Source: Nocardioides sp. HDW12B (lineage in GTDB: Bacteria > Actinomycetota > Actinomycetes > Propionibacteriales > Nocardioidaceae). Taken from it: a DNA stretch of 64,000 nt. Every line of letters starts with the position of its first letter. The first letter of the stretch is position 1. A program made the position numbers and the translations under genes. Under the pieces are notes generated by a model that did no database searches, was not told the origin of the DNA, and worked only from the letters and a program-made list of their open reading frames with translations. The stretch is taken from positions 2,914,001 to 2,978,000 of the forward strand of contig NZ_CP049867.1 of assembly GCF_011299595.1 (NCBI RefSeq), read 5' to 3'. Positions 51,729 through 59,726 of this stretch are shown here, piece by piece.

Positions 51729-51789
51729 GCGCCCCATCGCGCTCGCGCGGCGGGCACGGTGGAGCGAGTGTGGCGCCGCCTGTGTCTAC

Positions 51790-51806
51790 GCATGCACAAT
51801 GCATGC
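51790..51806 (+). promoter_or_regulatory. Operator-like inverted repeat at the VapB start
   Basis: Perfect inverted repeat GCATGCA-CAA-TGCATGC ends one base before ATG 51807. A CACAAT hexamer at 51795-51800 would be the -10 box of a leaderless mRNA, so a bound VapBC complex would cover promoter and start. Confidence 0.55.
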
Positions 51807-52040
51807 ATGACCACCATCACGATCCGTGACGTCCCGCCGGAGGCACGTGACGCCCTCGCCGCTCGCGCCAGGAGCAGCGGCCGGTCCCTGCAGGAATTCC
51901 TCCGGGCCGAGCTGATCGACCTCTCCCGTCGCCCGGACATGGGTGAGCTCGCGGACCGGATCCGGTCGCGCAAGGAGTCGACCCGGACGTCGGTGACGCC
52001 GGAGCAGATCCTCCGCGAGGTCACCGCCGACCGCCGATGA
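51807..52040 (+). CDS. vapB: VapB/FitA-type antitoxin
   Basis: 77 residues. The N-terminus is a ribbon-helix-helix fold (MTTITIRDVPPEARDALAARARSSGRSLQEFLRAEL). The C-terminus, rich in Arg and Glu, would wrap the toxin. ATG 51807 is chosen because it starts the ribbon strand and directly follows the operator. The stop overlaps the VapC start by 4 nt. It represses its own operon and blocks VapC. Confidence 0.9.
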   Translation: MTTITIRDVPPEARDALAARARSSGRSLQEFLRAELIDLSRRPDMGELADRIRSRKESTRTSVTPEQILREVTADRR

Positions 52041-52441
52041 CCCTCGTCGCAGACGCGTCGGTCCTCGTCGCCGCTCTGGTCGACAGCGGGCCCGACGGGT
52101 CCTGGGCGCTCGCGCTCATCGCGGACGAGCAGCTCGCCGCACCCCACCTCGTGATGGTCGAGACCGCGAACGTGCTCCGCCGGTTGGCCCTCAGCGGTGC
52201 GATCCCTGCGCAGACGGCCGACCTCGCCCACGAGGATCTCCTCGCCCTGCCGATCCAGCTCGCGCCGTACGACCTGCTCGCGCGTCGCGTGTGGCAGCTC
52301 AGGGAGACCCTGACGTCGTTCGACGCCTGCTACGTCGCGCTCGCCGAGGAGCTCGCGGTGCCGCTGGCGACACTCGACCGACGCCTCGCGAGGTCGACCG
52401 GCCCGCGCTGCCGGATGCTCACGCCACCCGCTCGTCCTTGA
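52037..52441 (+). CDS. vapC: VapC PIN-domain RNase toxin
   Basis: 134 residues. PIN-domain acidic residues: Asp in LVADASVLV (about 6), Glu in VETANVLRR (about 43), Asp in TSFDACYVALAE (about 95) and Asp in TLDRRLA (about 115). These hold Mg and cut RNA, usually tRNA or rRNA. Translationally coupled to VapB; together they form a type II toxin-antitoxin system. It ends 72 bp before the convergent PafC stop. Confidence 0.92.
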   Translation: MTLVADASVLVAALVDSGPDGSWALALIADEQLAAPHLVMVETANVLRRLALSGAIPAQTADLAHEDLLALPIQLAPYDLLARRVWQLRETLTSFDACYVALAEELAVPLATLDRRLARSTGPRCRMLTPPARP

Positions 52442-52512
52442 CGCGGCACCGGTCGAGAATCAGATCGATCACCGCGCAAGCAGCGCCGTCTTCGGCTCTG
52501 CAAGCGCGCCGC

Positions 52513-53499
52513 TCAGCCGTGGTGCGCCATCAGCTGGCGGGCCAGGTCTGCCGCGGCACCTCGCAGCTCGACCGGCTCCACGACGTGCGCGTCGCTCCCA
52601 GCGGCAAGCAGCAGCAGCCCGAGCCGGTGCTTCAGCGGCGGCAGCAGGTCGACGTCGAGGACGGCGGTCGTCTCCTGGTCGTCGACGACAGCGACGCTCT
52701 CGGCGTACATGTCGGCAGCCCAGCGTCCTGACTGCGGCAGCTCGACGCGCACCCGACTGGTGGCGCGTTTGGCCTCCAGCAGCTGCGGCAAGTTCTCCGG
52801 TGGCTCGAAGGTCTCCTCGAGCAGCTCGGCCTCGCGGATGTTGCCGACGATGTAGGTGCGCACCTCGCCGCGCTGCTCGCCAGTGCCGGCGTCGACCTCC
52901 CAGCCGCGGCCGGTGGCGACAAGGCGATAGGGCTCGATGACGCGCTCGCGCACACCGGCGTCCCAGGAGCGGGAGTAGATGATGCGCACGCGTCGCCGCT
53001 CGCGCCAGCCGATCTGAATCGCCTCGAGCGCCTCGTTCCACGGCGCAGGGTCGTCGCTGCCGGCGTCGGTGACGGCGAACATCGTCTCGGCGAGCACGTC
53101 GACGGCAGCGGCCAGGTCGGGGTCGTCGTCGATCTCCTGCAGCGCCCGCGCGGCGGTGTAGATCAGCGCCAGCTCGGAGGCGTCGACGTGCTCGACCCCG
53201 AGCTCGTCGGCGTTGCGGGCGTCGAGCACGCGCACGACCTCAGCGTCCTCGGGGTCCGCGTCGTCGCCGTCGGGTCCGAAGAAGCCGAGCACACCCGGGC
53301 GCGACAAACCCATGAGCAGGTCGGGGGTGACGTCGGCGGTGTAGAAGGCGAGCAGGTCCTCACGCAGCTGCTCCGGCGGTACGTCGAACTCGGCGGCCAG
53401 CTCGCCCAGGGACAGCCCGTCCTGGTGGGCAGCGAGGTGCTCGAAGACGAGCGGCAGCCGGGCGATGCGTGCGACGTACTTCGGGGTGGCGGCGCTCAT
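52513..53499 (-). CDS. pafC: PafC, WYL-domain DNA-damage regulator
   Basis: 328 residues, ATG 53499. An N-terminal HTH (PKYVARIARLPLVFEHLAAHQDG, LGELAAEFDVPPEQLREDLLAFY) is followed by a WYL domain (about 165-235, VIEPYRLVATGRGWEVDA) and a WCX region. PafC and PafB form a heterodimer-like activator of the mycobacterial DNA-damage response, triggered by single-stranded DNA through the WYL domains. ATG overlaps the PafB stop by 4 nt. The usual downstream tatA is not here; the gene is followed by a convergent VapBC module. Confidence 0.9.
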   Translation of the reverse strand: MSAATPKYVARIARLPLVFEHLAAHQDGLSLGELAAEFDVPPEQLREDLLAFYTADVTPDLLMGLSRPGVLGFFGPDGDDADPEDAEVVRVLDARNADELGVEHVDASELALIYTAARALQEIDDDPDLAAAVDVLAETMFAVTDAGSDDPAPWNEALEAIQIGWRERRRVRIIYSRSWDAGVRERVIEPYRLVATGRGWEVDAGTGEQRGEVRTYIVGNIREAELLEETFEPPENLPQLLEAKRATSRVRVELPQSGRWAADMYAESVAVVDDQETTAVLDVDLLPPLKHRLGLLLLAAGSDAHVVEPVELRGAAADLARQLMAHHG

Positions 53500-54416
53500 C
53501 GGTTGGCTCCTTCAGCGACGGTCGCCAGCTCGTCGAGCAGCTCCTTGCGCAGGTCCTCGGGGCCCACGAGCCGCACCCGAGAGCCGAGGTCGTAGAGCCG
53601 CACCTTGAGCGCCTCCCGGTTGGTGACCTCGTAGGTCAGCTCGAGCTCGTCGCCGTCCTCGCGTGCGTCGGCTGGCGTGCCGAGCCAGTGCTCGGTGTCC
53701 AGGCGGTACGCCGCCTCCAGGCGGACCGTGACCTGCACCGGCGGGTCGACCTTCCACTGCATGGGGTGCAGCGCGAGGGTGCGCTCCCCCTCGACCGGGT
53801 CAGCCGTGCCGGGGGCGTCGCGCTCGACCTCACTCATGCGCGCCACGACGAAGAGCTTGGCCTCGTCGCCTCCGACCTCGACGGCGCGGAGGTACCACCG
53901 CGCGTTCTGGTGGCGCACCGACTCGGGGTGGACCTGGCGGGTGCGTCCGCCGTAGCGGAAGCGCAACAGGCAGCGGCGCCGCACAGCGCTGAGCACCGTG
54001 GCGAGCTGATCGTCGGGCTCGGAGGTCCGCAAACTTGGCGTGACCTCAGCGGGGGTCTGGTCGGCGGTCAGTCCGAGTCGCTGGCCGAGCTCCTGGCGGT
54101 CGGCCAGCAGCACGGCACGCTGGAGAGCCCGCTGCTGCGCAGGCGTCAGTCGCACCCGGAGGCGGTTGTCGACGGTGACCATGCGGTATCGCCCGGGCTC
54201 GCCGGGGTCCGCGATGTTGTCGATCTGCCAGCCCTGGTTGCGCAGATGGCGCAGCTCGCGAGCCAGCTGGTCCATGGCCTCCTCGCCGTCGAAGCCGGCG
54301 ACCCGGACGAGCTTGTCGGCGCCGACCCCGCGGTCGCCCGCCACCTTGAGGACGGCCGCGATGCGCACGAGCCGCTCCATCGGGGCGCGCTGGTCGCGCC
54401 CGGGACCACCTGGCAT
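53496..54416 (-). CDS. pafB: PafB, WYL-domain DNA-damage regulator
   Basis: 306 residues, ATG 54416 with AGGAGG 4 nt upstream. The N-terminus has MERLVRIAAVLKVAGDRGVGADKLVRVAGFDGEEAMDQLARELRHL as a winged helix, and the WYL domain lies at about 145-215 (LRFRYGGRTRQVHPESVRHQNARWYLRAVEV). In other actinobacteria pafBC follow the Pup ligase gene pafA; that gene is absent here and the gene stands next to a less GC-rich region. Acts with PafC on LexA-independent repair genes. Confidence 0.9.
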   Translation of the reverse strand: MPGGPGRDQRAPMERLVRIAAVLKVAGDRGVGADKLVRVAGFDGEEAMDQLARELRHLRNQGWQIDNIADPGEPGRYRMVTVDNRLRVRLTPAQQRALQRAVLLADRQELGQRLGLTADQTPAEVTPSLRTSEPDDQLATVLSAVRRRCLLRFRYGGRTRQVHPESVRHQNARWYLRAVEVGGDEAKLFVVARMSEVERDAPGTADPVEGERTLALHPMQWKVDPPVQVTVRLEAAYRLDTEHWLGTPADAREDGDELELTYEVTNREALKVRLYDLGSRVRLVGPEDLRKELLDELATVAEGANR

Positions 54417-54954
54417 GACGCCTCCTGACGAGTCGGCTGGTCGCGTCAGTCTCCCCCGCCGCCCCAGCGAAGTCGCGTGACGCGCGGGGGCGAACCCGCA
54501 CCGGCCACGATCCCCCGAGCGCGACCGGCATGAGGTACGACCGCAACCGCACCAACCTCGACGACCACGTCATCCATGCCTTCGGGGGCCTTTATCAGTT
54601 GCGCGGATGAGCACGAAGATGTCACGCCTGCTCTGAGTTCCGACTATCCGAGAGTGACCAGCAGCGAGGCGTACAGCCTTGGCGCGCAGCCCAGCAACAC
54701 GGGCTCCATAGCCAAGCACGGTGTTCGTTCTCGCTTGGGTGATCGGATGTGTGTGCATTCCGATCACGTCACTGCTCAAACCCAGCATTGCCCACCGCAT
54801 AATTGCAGTTCAGAGGCGGTTTTCTCGGAACCGCATCTGAAACGGGGAACATTCGGGGAACAAGGAGCTGCCAAATCTGATCGCTCCTGACCTGCTTCGG
54901 CTCCCAGACCGATCCACGCAGGGCGAAGCGTGATGCCCAGGATCGCAGCGGTAC
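54417..54954. other. 538-bp boundary region before the defence island
   Basis: From about 54560 the sequence is clearly less GC-rich than to its left. It contains a dyad GTGATCGGA..TCCGATCAC at 54739-54767 and a short direct repeat CGGGGAACA at 54843 and 54854. No convincing gene is seen: a 104-codon plus-strand frame (54576-54890) has no RBS or family, and a short frame at 54530 (MRYDRNRTNLDDHVIH) ends after 26 codons. The pafB promoter must lie in the first 60 bp. Confidence 0.5.
54739..54767. repeat. Dyad TGATCGGA/TCCGATCA, copy 1 (after mcrC)
   Basis: Perfect 9-bp inverted repeat GTGATCGGA / TCCGATCAC with an 11-nt loop, about 190 bp beyond the mcrC stop. The same 8-bp core recurs at 59695-59717, after hsdR. 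Confidence 0.7.
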
Positions 54955-56202
54955 TCACGCCAGTGCCGGCACTTCATCTAGCGCGCGGAGCGCAATCTGC
55001 CGGATGCGTGCCAGCACCTCCTCTGGTGACTGGCGCAAGTTGATCGGAGCAGCTACCACGTCGACTCCGGTGTTCTTGATCGTGCGTCGGATGTCCTGCC
55101 CGCCGCCGGCATAGATCAGCCAGGCCACCGGGACCTGGAGCGCCGTGCAGTAGGCGAGCATCTGGTAATGGTCGGCGTTGGCGTAGTCGCCGGTGCTCGA
55201 TGCGAGTTTGTACTTCGCGTCGAAGACGACGTTGGGAGTGCCACCATCGTCTAGGTGAACGACGTCCACGTCCATGACGACGTCCCCATGCGGGTCATCC
55301 GCTCCCTTGCCGGTCATGCCCTGGCTCCAATCTCCTTCACCTGTCAGATACGCGGGCAACTGCGGGCGAACGAAACCGGGGTGGTCGGCAAGTACATCGC
55401 GGAGGGCGGTAGTGACGAAATCCTCGAAGACCTTCCACATCACGACGACGAAGGCCGACATCTCGACGCCGACGGCGCTGGCGCGGGCCGAACTGTTCCG
55501 CAGTAAGACCTCGGCCAACCCCAGGGCCGACTGGTATCGCTCGTTGAGGCGAGAGCGGTGCCAGCGCGGGATCGGTGTACCAGGCAGGAGCCGGGTCACC
55601 CCGGCGAACCGTGCGGCCAGGTGGAGCAATCGTCGTCGCGTCTCTGGCTGCAGGCGGGGTACGCCGAGCATCAGGTGGAGCGCCGCAAGCAGGATCTGGT
55701 TTTCGGCGATGTCTGGGCTGAACTCGTCGTACCTCACCTCGATCGGTACGAGGTACCCGGGCCGGCGGCGGATCTGTTCCTCGAACGCGATGCGGCCGCG
55801 GACCGTCAGGAGAGCTTCCTGCTCGGTTCGGTAGCCCTGCAACAGCCCCAAGGTCAGCGACCGCTCGACGGACACCACCAGCGAGTGAGCCATGGCCGGC
55901 CACAGGTCGCTATACGTCTCGGCCATGACGGAGTCCGGGCGGAAACCAGGGTTCTTGGCATAGCCGAGGAGGAACATTAAGTGGGCCACTCCCAGCTTGT
56001 GCTTCGGGGTCACCTCGATCTGGAGGTCTTCGAAACGCACGGCCCCGACTCGGCCGTTGGGCAACAGCCGGAAGCTATGACCGCTCAGGGGCTGGACATC
56101 GACGAGCTTCGACTCCGCGAGGAGCCTCGCCTGGTCGGTGTCCAGCTGGACCTCGATGCCGTCAGCGTTGAGCTCGTCCATCGACTCGTGCCTGAAGGCC
56201 AT
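54955..56202 (-). CDS. mcrC: McrC-family restriction endonuclease subunit
   Basis: 415 residues. ATG 56202 overlaps the McrB stop by one base (TGATG). The N-terminal beta-rich part (about 35-130) and helical middle are typical of McrC. The C-terminal PD-(D/E)xK nuclease shows DVDVVHLDDGGTPNVVFDAKYK (Asp and Asp-x-Lys about 318-330) followed by DHYQMLAYCTAL, a Gln-Tyr motif. McrC is the nuclease that joins McrB hexamers and cuts modified DNA after translocation. Confidence 0.92.
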   Translation of the reverse strand: MAFRHESMDELNADGIEVQLDTDQARLLAESKLVDVQPLSGHSFRLLPNGRVGAVRFEDLQIEVTPKHKLGVAHLMFLLGYAKNPGFRPDSVMAETYSDLWPAMAHSLVVSVERSLTLGLLQGYRTEQEALLTVRGRIAFEEQIRRRPGYLVPIEVRYDEFSPDIAENQILLAALHLMLGVPRLQPETRRRLLHLAARFAGVTRLLPGTPIPRWHRSRLNERYQSALGLAEVLLRNSSARASAVGVEMSAFVVVMWKVFEDFVTTALRDVLADHPGFVRPQLPAYLTGEGDWSQGMTGKGADDPHGDVVMDVDVVHLDDGGTPNVVFDAKYKLASSTGDYANADHYQMLAYCTALQVPVAWLIYAGGGQDIRRTIKNTGVDVVAAPINLRQSPEEVLARIRQIALRALDEVPALA

Positions 56203-59200
56203 CAGGTGTCCGAGTCGGCCGAGCTCTCGTCGGCCTTGGTCCGGATCTCGATGCGCTTCCTCAACGACATCAGGCCGAAGTCCTGATCAATCGCCTCAGG
56301 GGACTTGCTGCCGTAGAAGTGTTCATGCAGCAACGGCAGGATGTCGTATCGCCACACCAGATCGAGCGCTCCTGGTTCATGTAGTCCGTCGCGCATCAGA
56401 TACGACGGCCCGATGTGCAGGTCGTGCCCACGCTGCCCCATCGTCGCGTTCAGTTCCTCGAGGAGGTCGACCCGGTCGTCGGTCAGTTTGTTTCGCTTGG
56501 CGAACTCGGCGAGTACTCCACTAACGGGTTCCCGTTGCGGATGCATTTCGTAGAACGGGAACCGTCGCCGGATGGCGGCGTCGACGAGGGCGATCGAGCG
56601 GTCCGCCGTGTTCATGGTGCCGATGATGAACATGTTGTCGGGAAGGCTGAACGGTTTGTCGGGTCGGTACTGGAGCCGTACGGTCTCCTCCCGGTACTCC
56701 AGCAGGAAGTACAGCTCGCCGAATACCTTCGCCAGGTTGGCACGGTTAAGCTCATCGATGATGAGCACGTAGGCCTTGCCTCGATTCTCCGCCTTGGCTG
56801 CCTCCGCCGCCATCAATTTCAGGGGTCCGTCCTGGAGGGCAAAGTGCGCCTGGCCGTCTTTCTCTACAGGTCGGAAGCCCTCAAAGAAGTCCTCATAGCC
56901 GTACGACGGGTGGAACTGCACAAGCCGGACCCTGCTGGGATCTTGCGCCCCCGCCAGGCGTTCTGCGAGCTTCTTGGCGACATACGTCTTCCCTGTCCCG
57001 GGCGGGCCGTAGATGACGAGCTGCCGTCGCCGGTTTAGCAGGTTGACCAACTCCTGGAGCGGCGATATCGGCATGAACAGCTCGTCGGCCAGGCTTTGGG
57101 GGACAGCAGGCAGCATCGCCCGCTCGGCCGGCTTGGGAGGGGCGGGTGAGTCCACCGACGCGACCGTCTCGTTGTCCACCAGCTCAGACAGAAGTCGGAT
57201 CACGGCCGTCAGGTCGACAACGTGCCCCTCCTGTTCCAGGGCGGCGTTGAGCTTGGCAGGGAGTCCGCCCAGCGGCGTCCGTGACTCAGACCAGAGAACT
57301 GGGCGGCTCAGCAGCGAAGTCGACTGTTCCTCGTGGGGCACAGTGTCATCGATCGTGCCGATGATGAGCTGCTCTTCTGTCAGGGCGACAACCAGGTCGT
57401 CCTCCTGCATCCCCTCGAGGAATGTATGCAGGGCGACGGACAGTTCGTCACGCTGCGAGGGCGGGAGGTGGGCGTAGCCGTCCGCCACGAGGCTTGAGAC
57501 CTCGGACCGGGTCAGGCCGGGCTTCAAGGAGAGCTCGGCGTCGTCACGGAGATCAACGCATTTGTTGCTCAGCCACCTGCTTACGTCCTCAGGGGTGTCA
57601 GAGCGGACCAACCAGGCGCGCGGGCCTGCAGACGAGCCGGGGCGCCAACGGTTCACGTATGGCGGGTCGTACCACGACACGAAGCCCTTCTTCTTCCGTT
57701 CGTGAAGGTTCCGGAGGGCGACGAGGTCGCGCGTCACCTCGTCGTCCTGATCGCCGCTCGAACCCCCGACGTCTGAGATGAGTCCGTTTCGGATCTTTCG
57801 GCGGTGGGCTGCACTCACGATCGACGGATAGATACCCGGCCACGCGAGGTACTCGACGACGTAACGGATCGATGGCGAGTCGCCGGGCACGCTCGTCGTT
57901 ACCTCACGGAAGGCGACGGGGTCCCGCAGCGCCTCGTCGATGACCTCCGGGGATTGTTCAAGCCAATGAAGTACGAACCGACACAGCCACTGGAGATGTT
58001 CGGGTGCGCGGGCATGGTAGCCCTGGCCACCCGCGAAGGCGTGGCCGTCGTCCAGTCCTGTTCTCTGTGCTTCGGGTAAGGGCGGAGCACCCGACACCGC
58101 GGCCAGGATGGCGCCGATCCGGTCGGCCTTCGTCGTCGCCTTCATGTCGTGCAGCGGCGCGTCCCTGATGTAGAGCAGCTCGGCGGCCAGGCACAACACG
58201 CCGTCGGACGCGCCCTCGAGCTGTTGGGCGAGGCGGTCCGCGAAGCGCTGGCCGCTTTCGCCGGTTGTGAACCGGGCGGCGAGATCCTGGGCGTTCTCGA
58301 CCGACCAGCTCCGGATCCCCCTGACGAGGGCTGAGGTCTGGCCCCTCAGCCCGGCGCCCAGCACCTCCCACGCGGCACCCTCCATCGCGGGGCATATCCC
58401 GGCCCCCCGACCGACGCGCACCTCGTCGGTGCGCCCCTCGCGCCAGTGCTGCAGCTCGGCACGCTTCATGGGGTGCCACGTGTCAGGTGGCGCCCACTTG
58501 AGAACTGCCCAACCCAGGCCCTGAGCGTCGAGCCGGTCACGCAGCCGCGGCTCCTCGTCCGTCCAGCGCTCGCGCAGGCCGTCGCAGAGCGAAAGTAAGG
58601 TCGCGTAGCGCTCCCCCGGTGTGGTACCTGCGGTCTCGCCGACCCGTTCTGCCCAGGCTTTGCCTAGCGCGGGTCGGTACGGAGCGAACGACGACGCGTC
58701 CCGGCCGAGCAGGAGGCAGGAGGCGAACACGGTGCGATCTCCGGGACTGACGTACTCATCCCAACTGCCGAGCTGCTCACCGAACTCCTCGACCGCCTCC
58801 ACTGTGCCCGCGGAATACAGCTGCCCGAACGCTGCGCGCACCTCATCGGGATGATCGAGGATGCGGTTGCGCAGCCAGGTCTGGGCAAACGAGTCGACGA
58901 GATTCCCGGCTCCGGACGCCTGCTTAAGTCGCACGGCCCAGTCCCTGCTGTTGGCCGCACAGGCGGCGCCGGCCGCGGCCCACTTTTCGGCAGCCTTGAG
59001 CTTGTAGTCGCGCTCCTCGACGTCAAGGTCGATGACACTGGAAAGTTCGCGTGCCCAAAGGATAAAGGATTCCCAGCCGACCCCTTGCGACGCGCTTTCA
59101 AGCTTCGACGCGTGGTAGCGACGCGCGATCTCTAACCAGAGATCGTCAGCCGACAGTTCGCCGAGCGCCTCGGCTCCGCTCTCTGTGAGCGAGTACCCGC

Positions 59201-59465
59201 GATCCTCGTCTCGCGTCAACCAACCGCCAAAGGTGGACCAGGACATAGCAGCGTTGGCGGCCGTGCGCCAACGAATCTGCCCACTCGCGTTCGTGCTCAG
59301 TTCGCGTTCGTTGAAGCCGATGAGCTCGGAAACGCGCGATAGGATGTCGCCGCTACGCATGGGACTCTGACCGGCGGCTAAGACTTCGTAGACGGTCCGA
59401 GTCAGCAGACCGCGGCGGACCCCATCGCTCGGCGAGCTAGCCCCGTCGCTATCGGCGTCGTTCAC
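56202..59465 (-). CDS. mcrB: McrB-family GTPase with long N-terminal region
   Basis: About 1087 residues from GTG 59465; the frame also has GTG 59471, but GAGGGG lies 6 nt upstream of 59465. Residues 1-110 form a winged helix related to Mrr-N (LLTRTVYEVLAAGQSPMRSGDILSRVSEL). Residues about 120-780 are long, helix-rich and unrecognised, and may read modified DNA or another signal. The AAA+ domain has Walker A IYGPPGTGKTYVAKKL (about 820), Walker B VLIIDELNRANLAKVFGELYFLLE (about 900) and the McrB signature GTMNTADRSIALVDAAIRRRF (about 957). Coupled to mcrC as a type IV restriction system; the target modification cannot be told. Confidence 0.93.
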   Translation of the reverse strand: MNDADSDGASSPSDGVRRGLLTRTVYEVLAAGQSPMRSGDILSRVSELIGFNERELSTNASGQIRWRTAANAAMSWSTFGGWLTRDEDRGYSLTESGAEALGELSADDLWLEIARRYHASKLESASQGVGWESFILWARELSSVIDLDVEERDYKLKAAEKWAAAGAACAANSRDWAVRLKQASGAGNLVDSFAQTWLRNRILDHPDEVRAAFGQLYSAGTVEAVEEFGEQLGSWDEYVSPGDRTVFASCLLLGRDASSFAPYRPALGKAWAERVGETAGTTPGERYATLLSLCDGLRERWTDEEPRLRDRLDAQGLGWAVLKWAPPDTWHPMKRAELQHWREGRTDEVRVGRGAGICPAMEGAAWEVLGAGLRGQTSALVRGIRSWSVENAQDLAARFTTGESGQRFADRLAQQLEGASDGVLCLAAELLYIRDAPLHDMKATTKADRIGAILAAVSGAPPLPEAQRTGLDDGHAFAGGQGYHARAPEHLQWLCRFVLHWLEQSPEVIDEALRDPVAFREVTTSVPGDSPSIRYVVEYLAWPGIYPSIVSAAHRRKIRNGLISDVGGSSGDQDDEVTRDLVALRNLHERKKKGFVSWYDPPYVNRWRPGSSAGPRAWLVRSDTPEDVSRWLSNKCVDLRDDAELSLKPGLTRSEVSSLVADGYAHLPPSQRDELSVALHTFLEGMQEDDLVVALTEEQLIIGTIDDTVPHEEQSTSLLSRPVLWSESRTPLGGLPAKLNAALEQEGHVVDLTAVIRLLSELVDNETVASVDSPAPPKPAERAMLPAVPQSLADELFMPISPLQELVNLLNRRRQLVIYGPPGTGKTYVAKKLAERLAGAQDPSRVRLVQFHPSYGYEDFFEGFRPVEKDGQAHFALQDGPLKLMAAEAAKAENRGKAYVLIIDELNRANLAKVFGELYFLLEYREETVRLQYRPDKPFSLPDNMFIIGTMNTADRSIALVDAAIRRRFPFYEMHPQREPVSGVLAEFAKRNKLTDDRVDLLEELNATMGQRGHDLHIGPSYLMRDGLHEPGALDLVWRYDILPLLHEHFYGSKSPEAIDQDFGLMSLRKRIEIRTKADESSADSDT

Positions 59466-59471
59466 GTCCAC

Positions 59472-59726
59472 CCCTCACTGTCACGTGGCCACGTCCCGAA
59501 GCCATTACGACCCTATCTGCGATTCAACATCTGGCGTCCCTCGAATGCTGGTGATTTGGGTAGCCTCGAGTACCAGCGCCGAGCATGCCGCGCAGAGCAC
59601 GTCGCCGGCGACCGTGCGCGCCGCCCACCCCGGCGAACTGGGCGCGATGAAGCCCAGCGGACGAGGTCAAGCAGTCCTCAACGACCTGCACAAATGATCG
59701 GAGACGTAGTCCGATCACTCTGCTCG
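59472..59726. other. Gap between mcrB and hsdR with terminator dyad
   Basis: Holds the mcrB promoter and the dyad at 59695-59717. Several short frames are open, but none has an RBS or a recognisable product. Confidence 0.45.
59695..59717 (-). terminator. Dyad TGATCGGA/TCCGATCA, copy 2 (after hsdR)
   Basis: Perfect 8-bp stem TGATCGGA / TCCGATCA with a 7-nt loop, starting 9 bp after the hsdR stop. It shares its stem with copy 1 at 54739; the two bracket mcrB-mcrC. Confidence 0.6.

Noticed and set aside
54490-54540. tRNA-like CGAACCCGC string near the island border
   Set aside because: No acceptor stem, D arm or anticodon arm can be folded around it; not a tRNA remnant that can be supported.
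54576-54890. 104-codon plus-strand frame in the border region
   Set aside because: No ribosome binding site, no recognisable domain, and it crosses the dyad at 54739.
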